Source: Actinomycetospora chiangmaiensis DSM 45062
Lineage (GTDB): Bacteria > Actinomycetota > Actinomycetes > Mycobacteriales > Pseudonocardiaceae
NCBI RefSeq assembly: GCF_000379625.1
Contig: NZ_KB903243.1
Coordinates: forward strand, 375,089-426,849
DNA length: 51,761 nt
Direction: 5' to 3'
Positions 8,392 to 15,647 of the stretch are shown piece by piece. Under the pieces are notes generated by a model. That model was not told the origin of the DNA and searched no databases. It saw only the letters and a program-made list of their open reading frames with translations. Within the stretch, counting starts at the first letter, position 1, and the number at the start of each line of letters is the position of its first letter. The position numbers and the translations under genes are program-made.

Positions 8392-9654
8392 TCAGGCGGG
8401 CGTGCTGCCGGGCTCCACGACCTCGAGGGCCGGGATCGGGAAGACGAGCTTCCCGCCCCACTCGGCCACCGGCGCGAGCTGCGCCGTGATCTCGTCGCGG
8501 AGGTTCCACGGCAGGACGAGCACGTAGTCGGGACGGTCGGCGTCGATGCGCTCCGGCGGGTGGATCGGGATCCGCGTGCCGGGCGTGTAGCGCCCGTGCT
8601 TGTAGGGGTTCCGGTCCACGGTGTAGGCGAGGAGGTCGGGCCGGATGCCGCAGTAGTTCAGCAGCGTGTTGCCCTTGCCCGGCGCGCCGTAGCCCACCAC
8701 GGTCTTGCCGGCGTCGGCCGCGTCGATGAGGAAGCGCATCAGGTCGTTGCGGATGCGCGAGACCTCGCGGGCGAACCCGGCGTGCCCCTCGACGGTGTCC
8801 AGCCCGGCCTTCGCCTCGTCGGCGAGGACCTTCCCGACGGCGGGTGCGCGCTCGGCCCCCAGCTCGGCCGGCCGGGCCCACAGCCGGATCGACCCGCCGT
8901 GCGTGGGCACCAGCTCCACGTCGACGAGGTCGAGGCCGCCGGACGCGAGCGCCCGGATCGCCGTGCCGACGGTGTAGTACTGGAAGTGCTCGTGGTAGAT
9001 CGTGTCGAACTGCCGGTAGGCCACGAGGGTCAGCAGGTGCTGCACCTCGATCGACACCCAGCCGTCGTCGGCGACCATCGCGCGCAGGCCCTGCGTGAAG
9101 CCCACGACGTCGGGGATGTGCGCGTAGACGTTGTTCGCCACGACGAGGTCGGCCGGACCGTGCTCGGCCCGCACCGCCGCCCCGGTCTCGGGCGAGAGGA
9201 ACGCGGTGACGGTCAGGACGCCCTTGTCGCGGGCCGCCTGACCGACGTTCACGCTCGGCTCCACGCCGACGGCGCGCATCCCGTCGGCCACCACGTGCTG
9301 CAGCAGGTAGCCGTCGTTGGACGCCGCCTCGACGACGAGCGAGTCCGACGTCAGCCCCGCGCGCTCGGTGGCCGCGGTGACGAAGCGGCGCGCGTGGTCG
9401 ACCCAGGAGGTGGAGAACGACGAGAAGTACGCGTACTCCGTGAACGTCTCGTCCGGGTCGATCAGCGGGGGCAGCTGGACCAGGAGGCACGACCGGCACA
9501 CCCGGGGGTGCAGCGGGAACGTCGGCTCCGGGCCCTCGAGCGCCTCGGCGGTGAGGAAGAGCTCGCACGGCGGCGTGGCCCCGAGGTCGACGAAGCTCTC
9601 CAGCTCGGTGGAGCCGCAGAGGCGGCAGACGAGCCCGGGCGTCGTGCTCGCCAT
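8392..9654 (-). CDS. SAM-dependent sugar C-methyltransferase (TylCIII/NovU type)
   Basis: A 420-residue protein with all three domains expected for nucleotide-sugar C-methyltransferases: zinc pairs C10/C13 and C53/C56, the SAM loop EAASNDGYLL at 109-118, and a C-terminal domain with VVGYGAPGKGNTLLNYC. The catalytic YHEH is intact at 220-223. Such enzymes methylate C3 or C5 of 4-keto sugars through an enediolate, giving branched sugars. Its ATG overlaps the stop of the sugar transferase gene by one base (TGATG), so translation is probably coupled. A second, degenerate paralogue lies at 4,069-5,235. The sugar substrate is likely a CDP-4-keto sugar made in this locus (inference). Confidence 0.9.
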   Translation of the reverse strand: MASTTPGLVCRLCGSTELESFVDLGATPPCELFLTAEALEGPEPTFPLHPRVCRSCLLVQLPPLIDPDETFTEYAYFSSFSTSWVDHARRFVTAATERAGLTSDSLVVEAASNDGYLLQHVVADGMRAVGVEPSVNVGQAARDKGVLTVTAFLSPETGAAVRAEHGPADLVVANNVYAHIPDVVGFTQGLRAMVADDGWVSIEVQHLLTLVAYRQFDTIYHEHFQYYTVGTAIRALASGGLDLVDVELVPTHGGSIRLWARPAELGAERAPAVGKVLADEAKAGLDTVEGHAGFAREVSRIRNDLMRFLIDAADAGKTVVGYGAPGKGNTLLNYCGIRPDLLAYTVDRNPYKHGRYTPGTRIPIHPPERIDADRPDYVLVLPWNLRDEITAQLAPVAEWGGKLVFPIPALEVVEPGSTPA

Positions 9655-11270
9655 CAGTAGGCCCCGTCACCCCGGAAGACGGCCGAGACCGTCTTCCACA
9701 GGATGACCAGGTCCATGGCGGGCGACCAGTTCTCCACGTAACGCAGGTCCAACCGGACCGACTCCTCCCACGACAGATCGGATCGGCCGCTGACCTGCCA
9801 CAGTCCCGTCATGCCCGGCCGCACCAGGAACTTGCGCTTGGCGGCGTCGGAGTAGGCGTCGACCTCTCCGGGCAGCGGCGGGCGGGGCCCGACCAGCGAC
9901 ATCGAGCCCCCGACGACGTTGAACAGCTGCGGGAGCTCGTCGAGAGAGTAGCGGCGCAGCATCGAGCCGATCCGGGTCACCCGGGGATCGCGCCGCAGCT
10001 TGAACAGCGGGCCGGATCCGTCGTTACCGCCGGCGACCACCTGGGCACGGAGCCGGTCCGCGTCGGGGACCATCGAGCGGAACTTGACCATGCGGAACGT
10101 CCGGCCGCGCAGCCCGACGCGGGTCTGGCGGTAGAACACCGGTCCGCCGTCGAGCTTGACGAACAGCGCGATGACCAGGAAGACCGGCGCGAGGGCCAGG
10201 ACCAGGGCGATCGAGGCGGCGCGGTCGAAGAGCAGCTTGCCGATGCGCGGCACGCCCGACAGGCGCGGCTCGGTGAGCCGCAGCAGCGGCAGCCCGTCCA
10301 CCGGCGCCACGTGCAGGCGGGGACCGGCGACCTCCATGAGACCGGGGTCGACGACGAGCTCGGAGCCGGTGCCCTCGAGGTCCCACGCCAGCCGGTGCAG
10401 GCGCTTGGGGCTCCAGCCGGGGGTCTGGGCGACGGCGACCACGCCGAAGCGGCCGGAGCGCACGGAGGCGGGCAGCGAGTCGAGGTCGCCGATCACCGGG
10501 ACGCCGGCGACGTGGCCCTGCCCCTCCTCGCCGAGCCCGGTGGGAGTGCAGGCCCCGGTGACGACCCACCCGATGTGCGCCACCCGGCGGGTGCGCTCGA
10601 TGAGGTCGCGGACCGACTCCTCGGTGCCGATCGCGAGCACCGGCAGCAGGCCGCGGCCCAGCTTGCGCGCCTGGTGCAGCCAGCGGCGCAGCGTGTACCG
10701 GCCGGCCATGGAGAGCAGGCCCGCGACGGGGAGGATGCCGAACACCCACGGCCGCACCCCGGTGCGCTCGAGCACCAGGCCCGCCAGCGCGAGCAGGATC
10801 GCGGCGCTGACGTAGCCGCGCATCAGGCGGCTCCACTCCTCGGAGCCCTGACCGAGCACGCGGGCGTCCCAGGCGCGGGCGGCGCCGATGCACATCGGCA
10901 CGAGGAACATCGACACGGCCGCCAGGGCCCACGGGTTGGTGCCCTGGTCCCCGGTCCCGGCGCCGAAGCCGATGAGGGCGCCGAGCGTGACGCAGACGGC
11001 GAGGACGAGCAGGTCGCTCGCCGCGACGGCCAGCGCGAACTTCGACTGCCAGCTCGTGGCGGTGGCGACGCTGCCCGGCTGACCGGGTCCCTCGTCGTCC
11101 CAGATGCGGATGAAGCCCGGCGCGGTCGGGTCCGGGTCGACGAACGGCTCGGGGGCCGCCTGCGTCTCCGGCTGCCCGGGCCGGGCCCCGTCGTGCCGTC
11201 GCTGCGGGGTGGCCGGGATCCCGCCGGTGTCGGTCGGATCGGTCCGGCCGTCCAGCTCGGTGCCGCTCAC
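9654..11270 (-). CDS. Polyprenyl glycosylphosphotransferase (initiating sugar transferase of polysaccharide synthesis)
   Basis: A 538-residue membrane enzyme that moves a sugar-1-phosphate from a nucleotide sugar to polyprenyl phosphate, the first step of repeat-unit assembly. After a disordered N-terminus come about four helices, a CoA-binding-like Rossmann region (LPVLAIGTEESVRDLIERT), a further helix at LALAPVFLVIALFVKLD, and the catalytic bacterial sugar transferase domain with FYRQTRVG, FRMVKFRSM, RYSLDELPQLFNV, SLVGPRP and RPGMTGLWQVSGRSDLSW. GTG start at 11268-11270 with AGGGG 8 nt upstream. It is the first gene of the minus-strand operon. The substrate sugar is not readable from sequence. 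Confidence 0.92.
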   Translation of the reverse strand: MSGTELDGRTDPTDTGGIPATPQRRHDGARPGQPETQAAPEPFVDPDPTAPGFIRIWDDEGPGQPGSVATATSWQSKFALAVAASDLLVLAVCVTLGALIGFGAGTGDQGTNPWALAAVSMFLVPMCIGAARAWDARVLGQGSEEWSRLMRGYVSAAILLALAGLVLERTGVRPWVFGILPVAGLLSMAGRYTLRRWLHQARKLGRGLLPVLAIGTEESVRDLIERTRRVAHIGWVVTGACTPTGLGEEGQGHVAGVPVIGDLDSLPASVRSGRFGVVAVAQTPGWSPKRLHRLAWDLEGTGSELVVDPGLMEVAGPRLHVAPVDGLPLLRLTEPRLSGVPRIGKLLFDRAASIALVLALAPVFLVIALFVKLDGGPVFYRQTRVGLRGRTFRMVKFRSMVPDADRLRAQVVAGGNDGSGPLFKLRRDPRVTRIGSMLRRYSLDELPQLFNVVGGSMSLVGPRPPLPGEVDAYSDAAKRKFLVRPGMTGLWQVSGRSDLSWEESVRLDLRYVENWSPAMDLVILWKTVSAVFRGDGAY

Positions 11271-11583
11271 GCGTTCGCCCCTGTTCTGAGCGTCGTGGCC
11301 CGGCCCACCGGCCGTGCCCCCGTCGCCCGACGTCGATCGTCGCCCGTGCGGTGGTGGGGGTGGGTCAGCGGGGGTCCCGCGCACACGTCTCGTGCCTCGA
11401 CCACCCGCTCACCTCCTTCGCACGGCGTCCGCCACCGGCCGGCGGATCGGGTTCTCCACCACGAAGGACGCGTGTCCACCGGACGGGTTGCGCGCCGATC
11501 CCGCGGGAATCACGTCCTGCGGTCCGGCCACGGCTCCTGACGGGGATCAACGAGGCCACCGTGCCCCGGTCACGGCCGCAGCG
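11271..11583. other. Non-coding stretch upstream of the sugar transferase operon
   Basis: About 310 bases between the sugar transferase start and the LCP terminator hairpin. It must contain the operon promoter, but I see no convincing -35/-10 pair. The open frames crossing it are Pro/Arg-rich and look like GC artefacts. Confidence 0.6.
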
Positions 11584-11617
11584 TCCCGACGGCGGGTGGC
11601 CCCACCCGCCGTCGGGA
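11584..11617. terminator. Perfect 16-bp hairpin after the LCP gene
   Basis: TCCCGACGGCGGGTGG at 11584-11599 pairs perfectly with CCACCCGCCGTCGGGA at 11602-11617 across two bases. It lies 28 nt past the LCP stop on the minus strand and before the sugar transferase operon. There is no U-tract, as is common for actinobacterial terminators. Confidence 0.75.
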
Positions 11618-11645
11618 ACCGTGCGTGACCGCGTCCCGCCCCCGG

Positions 11646-12635
11646 TCAGCGGGGGGTCGTCGCCAGCTGGGTGGCCCGGTTCTGCGTGACCCAGTCGGTG
11701 ACGCGGCCGTCGCGGACGGCCTGGAACAGCGTCGTCGCCGAGGGGGCGAGGAGCTGCAGCGGGCGGCCGCGGTCACCCGGGGCCCCCTCCCCCGCGATCG
11801 GCGCCGTGACGAACGTGATCGCGTCACCACGCATCGTCCCGAGGTCCACCGCCAGACGGGAGATCGACACCACACCCATCGTGTCGTCGAAGCCCATCGC
11901 CCCCGTCAGGTCGGCGACGACGCCGGGCAGCGAGAACACGCTGGCGCGGGCGGCCCCGGTGAGCAGGCCCCGCAGGACGTTCTGCTCGCGGGCGAGCCGG
12001 GTCGTCTCGGCGCCGGGGGCGTCGGCGCCGCGGAGGTACGCCAGGGCCTGGGTCCCGTCCAGCCGGACGACCGGCGCGCCGCCGGCGGTGGGCGCCGCAA
12101 CCCCGACGTCGATGCCCCCGAAGCGGTTGACGAGGCCGGTGAAGCCCGGGAAGTCGATCGTCGCGAAGTGGTCGACGCGCACGCCGGTGAGCCCCTCGAC
12201 GGCCTGCACGAGCCCGGTGGGCCCGCCGCCGACCAGCGCCGCGCCGAGCGGGCCGGGGCCGCCGGGGAGCTGCACGAGCGTGTCGCGGCTGATGCCGATC
12301 ACCTGGGCGCTCTCCCCGTCGGGGGCGAAGCGCACGAGCTGGACGGTCTGGGCGGCGATGGCACTGCCGAAGAACGCCCGGGTCGGGGACCCCTCGTCGG
12401 TGCCGACGAGGAGGAAGGTCTGGGCGCCGTCGGCCGCGGGCGCCGGCCGGCTCGACTCGGGGATCGACCCGAACACGTCCGGGTAGCGGACGGTGCGCCC
12501 GACGACGTGCTGCCCCACCGCGAGGACGGCGACGACGGCCGCCACGGCGATCACGGCGATGGCGAGCAGCACGCGGTTCTTGCGCCTGCGGTTCCGGACC
12601 TGGCGATCCGGTGGACTGACAGTGGACTCGGTCAT
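11646..12635 (-). CDS. LytR-CpsA-Psr (LCP) family protein
   Basis: A 329-residue single-pass membrane protein (helix about 21-42 after the basic RNRRRKNR) with an extracellular LCP domain, which joins lipid-linked glycans to peptidoglycan or other envelope polymers. Family marks: LLVGTDEG with D80, GISRDTLVQLPG with R117 and D118, and TRLAREQN with R213 and R216. The usual RSDT motif reads AIAAQT at 92-97, so the metal-binding Asp is replaced by Gln96. The ATG at 12633-12635 gives a typical N-terminus; a GTG at 12660-12662, nine codons upstream, is an alternative. The gene stands alone next to the polysaccharide locus, which suggests it anchors that product. Confidence 0.85.
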   Translation of the reverse strand: MTESTVSPPDRQVRNRRRKNRVLLAIAVIAVAAVVAVLAVGQHVVGRTVRYPDVFGSIPESSRPAPAADGAQTFLLVGTDEGSPTRAFFGSAIAAQTVQLVRFAPDGESAQVIGISRDTLVQLPGGPGPLGAALVGGGPTGLVQAVEGLTGVRVDHFATIDFPGFTGLVNRFGGIDVGVAAPTAGGAPVVRLDGTQALAYLRGADAPGAETTRLAREQNVLRGLLTGAARASVFSLPGVVADLTGAMGFDDTMGVVSISRLAVDLGTMRGDAITFVTAPIAGEGAPGDRGRPLQLLAPSATTLFQAVRDGRVTDWVTQNRATQLATTPR

Positions 12636-12664
12636 AGTCCGTTCGTCGTAATGGACGCGCACAA

Positions 12665-12707
12665 TGTCACCAGTGGTGACACAACGATGACGTCACGTGA
12701 GATCACG
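12665..12707. promoter_or_regulatory. Cluster of palindromes upstream of the LCP gene
   Basis: TGTCACCA-G-TGGTGACA at 12665-12681 is a perfect 8+1+8 inverted repeat; TGACGTCA follows at 12688-12695, and CGTGA-GA-TCACG at 12696-12707. They lie 30-72 nt upstream of the LCP ATG, where a repressor would bind, and 87 nt before tRNA-Gln on the other strand. No regulator gene adjoins, so the binding protein is unknown. Confidence 0.5.
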
Positions 12708-12793
12708 ATTCGAACACCGCGCACCCCTCGGTGCCGACGCCGGGACGCGGGATCGCCGTGTCACCATGAGCGGTGCGGGCCCCGCGCCCGCGG

Positions 12794-12864
12794 TCCGCCG
12801 TGGTGTAAGGGCAACACCTCGGATTTTGGTTCCGATGATCCTGGTTCGAATCCAGGCGGCGGAG
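12794..12864 (+). tRNA. tRNA-Gln (anticodon UUG)
   Basis: The cloverleaf is complete. Acceptor arms are TCCGCCG (12794-12800) and CGGCGGA (12857-12863) with discriminator G; the D stem is GTGT/ACAC; the anticodon stem TCGGA/TCCGA encloses the loop TTTTGGT, giving anticodon TTG; the T arm is CCTGG-TTCGAAT-CCAGG. The 3' CCA is not encoded. A Nudix gene starts 30 nt downstream on the same strand. Confidence 0.95.
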
Positions 12865-12893
12865 CAGCACGCGAGCCACGGGGAGGCCGGGTC

Positions 12894-13298
12894 GTGGAGG
12901 GCAGGCGCGTCCCCGCGGCCGGTGCCGTGGTCCACGACGCGACCGGACGGCTGCTGCTCGTCCGGCGGGGCCACGCGCCGCAGGCCGGGCGGTGGACCCT
13001 GCCCGGCGGGCGGGTGGAGGCCGGGGAGTCGCCCGCGGCCGCCGCGGCCCGCGAGGTCACCGAGGAGACCGGCCTCGTCGTCACGGTCGGCCGGGAGTGG
13101 CTCGTGCTCGAGCGCCCGGGCCCCGACGGTGTCGTCTTCGAGATCCACGACTTCGTGGCCACCGTCGTCGGCGGGGAGCTGCGCGCCGGGGACGACGCGG
13201 CCGACGTCGGGTGGTTCACCGCCGCGGAGATGGCCGCGCTGCCGCTGACCACCGACCTGCTCGGGATCCTCGACCGGGCGGGCCTGCTGCCGGGGTGA
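12894..13298 (+). CDS. Nudix hydrolase
   Basis: A 134-residue protein covering just the Nudix fold. The Nudix box is intact: Gly, then VEAGE, then REVTEETGL (GX5EX7REUXEEXGU), which binds Mg2+. N-terminal VPAAGAVVHDATGRLLLVRRG and the WTLPGG turn match MutT/ADP-ribose pyrophosphatase-like members that hydrolyse nucleoside diphosphates linked to another group. The GTG at 12894 has GGGGAGG 7 nt upstream. It begins 30 nt after tRNA-Gln, so it may be read through from the tRNA promoter. The substrate cannot be predicted. Confidence 0.88.
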   Translation: MEGRRVPAAGAVVHDATGRLLLVRRGHAPQAGRWTLPGGRVEAGESPAAAAAREVTEETGLVVTVGREWLVLERPGPDGVVFEIHDFVATVVGGELRAGDDAADVGWFTAAEMAALPLTTDLLGILDRAGLLPG

Positions 13299-13315
13299 CG
13301 ATCCGAGTTCGTTCG

Positions 13316-13369
13316 TGTCCGGACAGTAAGGATCTCACAAGGGGTGCAACAAGCGTTTACCCTGGTGCG
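13316..13369 (+). promoter_or_regulatory. Leaderless promoter of the OhrR-type gene with upstream palindrome
   Basis: The perfect palindrome TGTCCGGACA lies at 13316-13325. A -35-like CTCACA (13335-13340), 17-nt spacer and -10 TACCCT (13358-13363) place the start of transcription at or next to the ATG at 13370. There is no Shine-Dalgarno sequence, which fits a leaderless mRNA. Confidence 0.5.
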
Positions 13370-13861
13370 ATGACCACGGCCGAGGCAGGAACGGGCACGC
13401 AGCCCTTCACGATCGACGGGCAGCTGTGCTTCGCACTGCACTCCGCATCGCGGGCGATGACCGCCTGCTACCGCCAGGGCCTCGACGCCCTGGGACTGAC
13501 GTACAGCCAGTACGCGGTGATGCTCGTCCTCTGGCAGCACGAGGCGGTGTCGATGGGGTTCCTGTGCGAGCAGCTGCACCTCGACTCCGGCACGCTCTCG
13601 CCGCTGCTCAAGCGCCTGGAGAAGCAGGGGCGGGTCACCCGTCGCCGGCGTCCCGAGGACGAGCGCACCCTGGAGATCGCGTGCACGGACGAGGGCCGCG
13701 CACTCTTCGAGCACGCGCGCGTCGTGCAGCGTGAGGTGGAGCGGGCGACCGGCATGAGCGGGCCCGACCTGGCCTCCCTGCGCGGCCAGCTCGACGACCT
13801 CGCCGACCGACTGCGCACCGCGACGACGCTGCAGGAGCAGCAGCCCGTCGCCCAGGCCTGA
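13370..13861 (+). CDS. ohrR: OhrR-type MarR-family peroxide-sensing regulator
   Basis: A 163-residue winged-helix regulator. The OhrR signature is clear: DGQLCFALHSASRAM with Cys20 as the reactive peroxide-sensing cysteine, LGLTYSQYAVMLVLW, then LDSGTLSPLLKRLEKQG and the wing RRRRPEDERTLEI. OhrR represses organic hydroperoxide genes until its Cys is oxidised. The usual partner ohr is not adjacent; the next gene is a small CxxC protein. The C-terminus has no additional conserved Cys (only C33 near the front and C105 region are visible), suggesting a one-Cys type. Likely leaderless and possibly autoregulated through the palindrome at 13316-13325. Confidence 0.85.
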   Translation: MTTAEAGTGTQPFTIDGQLCFALHSASRAMTACYRQGLDALGLTYSQYAVMLVLWQHEAVSMGFLCEQLHLDSGTLSPLLKRLEKQGRVTRRRRPEDERTLEIACTDEGRALFEHARVVQREVERATGMSGPDLASLRGQLDDLADRLRTATTLQEQQPVAQA

Positions 13862-13866
13862 GACCG

Positions 13867-13898
13867 CCCGGCCCCGTCGGACGCCCCGTCCGGCCGGG
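13867..13898 (+). terminator. Hairpin after the OhrR gene
   Basis: CCCGGCC (13867-13873) and GGACG (13879-13883) pair with CGTCC (13887-13891) and GGCCGGG (13892-13898), leaving a 5-nt bulge and a 3-nt loop. It begins 5 nt after the stop codon; there is no U-tract. Confidence 0.45.
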
Positions 13899-13944
13899 CA
13901 GGTCTTGCCTCTCCGTTCAGTTGCGGGCAATCTGATGGGGTCAT

Positions 13945-13962
13945 CCTGTCCGGCCGGACAGG
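13945..13962. promoter_or_regulatory. Perfect 18-bp palindrome upstream of the CxxC small gene
   Basis: CCTGTCCGGCCGGACAGG is self-complementary over all 18 bases. Its half-site TGTCCG/CGGACA is the same as in the 10-bp palindrome ahead of the OhrR gene, with four extra central bases. It lies 25 nt before the ATG at 13987. Confidence 0.45.
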
Positions 13963-13986
13963 CCCTTCGCCGCCGGGAGCCCGCCG

Positions 13987-14238
13987 ATGCGCACACCGAC
14001 CCGAGCCCGCGCCGCCGGCGCACCCGCCGCCCGCTGTCCGGTGTGCCTGCGCACCGTGGCCCCGGACGCGGACGGCACGGTGCGCGTGGTGGGCCTCGCC
14101 CCGCGGGAGGCGCCCCGGGTGTGGGTGTGGGGACCCGCCGTCGTGCACGACGAGTGCCGCTACGACGTCCGCACGCCGCTGGACGACCGGACCGGCTACC
14201 TGCCGGTGGAGCAACGGGTGCGCACCGGTCAGCCGTAA
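13987..14238 (+). CDS. Small protein of unknown function with a CPVC motif
   Basis: An 83-residue protein I do not recognise. After a basic N-terminus, CPVC (residues about 18-21) looks like a metal- or redox-binding pair, with a later lone Cys in HDECRYDVRTPLDD. No membrane segment. GGGAG lies 8 nt before the ATG. A shared palindrome half-site with the upstream OhrR-type gene hints at common control. It ends 76 nt before the anti-sigma kinase gene. Coding status is supported by the ribosome binding site and by composition unlike the arginine-rich shadow frames. Confidence 0.55.
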   Translation: MRTPTRARAAGAPAARCPVCLRTVAPDADGTVRVVGLAPREAPRVWVWGPAVVHDECRYDVRTPLDDRTGYLPVEQRVRTGQP

Positions 14239-14245
14239 CGCGCCC

Positions 14246-14271
14246 GTTTCCTGGGCCGGGCACACGGGTAG
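14246..14271 (+). promoter_or_regulatory. SigF/SigB-type promoter ahead of the RsbW-like gene
   Basis: GTTT (14246-14249), 16 nt, then GGGTAG (14266-14271) matches the mycobacterial SigF and Streptomyces SigB-type pattern GTTT-N15-17-GGGTA. It lies 44 nt before the GTG of a gene encoding an anti-sigma-type kinase, the expected target of such a sigma factor. Confidence 0.6.
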
Positions 14272-14314
14272 TAGACGGGGTCTCACGCCGTCGCACCCGG
14301 GAGTCGACCCGTCC

Positions 14315-14779
14315 GTGACCCCGCAGGCCCCACCCGAGCTCGACCTGACCGCGCAGGCCGTCCCGCCGCAGGTCGGCGCCTTCCGCCGCGCCCTGCGCCG
14401 CTGGCTCGGCGAGGTGCTCGACGCCGTGTCCCCGACGCCGGGCGGCGCGTCGGACGACCTCGAGGACCTCGCGGACGACCTGGTGCTCGCGACGAGCGAG
14501 GCGCTCGAGAACGTCGTCGACCACGCCTACGCGGGCGCCGGCGACCCGGGCTCCATGTGGCTGCAGGCCCGGGTCGACGAGGGCACGGTCGCCGTGGTGG
14601 TGACCGACCACGGCCGCTGGCGCGACCCGCCGTCGGGACCGAGCTCGCGGGGCCGCGGGCTCGAGATGATGGAACGGCTCGCCGAGACCCGGGTGGACCG
14701 CGGCGAGCCCGGCACGGTCGTCACGCTGTCCCGCCGGCTCCCGCACGAGTCGCTCGACCGGTCGGCCGCGCAGGCCTGA
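14315..14779 (+). CDS. RsbW-like ATP-binding protein (anti-sigma factor/serine kinase)
   Basis: A 154-residue GHKL ATPase-fold protein. N box SEALENVVDHAY with N66, G1 box VTDHGRW with D98, and G2 box SRGRGLEMM near G113 are all present. Proteins of this size bind a sigma factor or phosphorylate an anti-sigma-factor antagonist in partner-switching stress control. No antagonist or sigma gene adjoins; the SpoIIE-type phosphatase at 48,996-50,383 could belong to such a network but is far away. GTG start; a SigF-like promoter lies 44 nt upstream. It ends 5 nt from the convergent PAP2 gene. Confidence 0.82.
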   Translation: MTPQAPPELDLTAQAVPPQVGAFRRALRRWLGEVLDAVSPTPGGASDDLEDLADDLVLATSEALENVVDHAYAGAGDPGSMWLQARVDEGTVAVVVTDHGRWRDPPSGPSSRGRGLEMMERLAETRVDRGEPGTVVTLSRRLPHESLDRSAAQA

Positions 14780-14784
14780 CGGCC

Positions 14785-15498
14785 TCAGCGCAGCGCGGGC
14801 AACCGCCGCGTCGCCACCTCGTCCGCCCCCGGCCCGGCCGCGTCCGCCGACCCGAGGTCGGCGAACGCGTCGACCGCGAGCGCCGCCGGCCCGACGACGG
14901 CCGCCACCACCCCGAGGGCGGCGAGCACGTCGCTCGGGTCGTGGACGTCCCGGCCGACGAGGCTCACCCCGACGGCGAGGACGCCGACTCCCAGAGCGAT
15001 GACGACGCCCGTGCGCCACGCCCGGGAGAGGGCCGGCGCGGAGAGCACGAGGACCGCGGCGACGGCCGCGAGCGAGGCCACCGCCGTCGTGTGACCGCTG
15101 GGGAAGGCGAGCTCGCCGCCCCGGGTGCGGCCGACGATCGGCTTGAGCACCAGCGAGGTGGTCACCATGGCCGCGGGCGGGGCGACCAGCACCAGGGCGA
15201 GACCGCGTCCGCCGCGTCCCCACCAGGCCCCGAGCGCCGTGAGCAGCAGCAGGACGACGACGGGCACCGGGTCACCGAGGGCGGCGAACGCCGACCCCAC
15301 CACGGCGCGCAGGCCGTGGTGCATCGGGACGAGCGCGGCCAGGGCGCGGTCGAGGGGCCCGGCCGAGGACGTCCCGGCGACCCGGACCGCGAGCACGCCG
15401 ACGACGACCACCCCGAGCACGACCGTCGGGACCACCGCGCGGCGCCCGGTGGTCGACACGAGCCGTGGGCCGTCGGTCCTCGCTCCGCTGTCCGCCAT
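14785..15498 (-). CDS. PAP2-family membrane phosphatase
   Basis: A 237-residue polytopic protein with the three phosphatase motifs: KPIVGRTRG, PSGHT, and GRDVHDPSD with the catalytic His. Members dephosphorylate lipid phosphates such as undecaprenyl pyrophosphate, phosphatidate or prenyl phosphates at the membrane face. The ATG at 15496-15498 is chosen for a short N-terminus before the first helix; another ATG at 15547-15549 is possible and neither has a clear ribosome binding site. It is the first of three PAP2 genes in the window and converges on the RsbW-like gene. Confidence 0.85.
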   Translation of the reverse strand: MADSGARTDGPRLVSTTGRRAVVPTVVLGVVVVGVLAVRVAGTSSAGPLDRALAALVPMHHGLRAVVGSAFAALGDPVPVVVLLLLTALGAWWGRGGRGLALVLVAPPAAMVTTSLVLKPIVGRTRGGELAFPSGHTTAVASLAAVAAVLVLSAPALSRAWRTGVVIALGVGVLAVGVSLVGRDVHDPSDVLAALGVVAAVVGPAALAVDAFADLGSADAAGPGADEVATRRLPALR

Positions 15499-15647
15499 GC
15501 GGGGTACAACGACCCAGGAGGACCCGGGCTGCGCCCCGTGCGTTCGCATGTGCAGAATTCGGGGTGACACGGAGCTACGACGGGCCTGCGCTCCGTGATC
15601 GAGGCGGGTGAACCCACCCGCCCGACCGGCGGCGAGGGAGGTCACAC

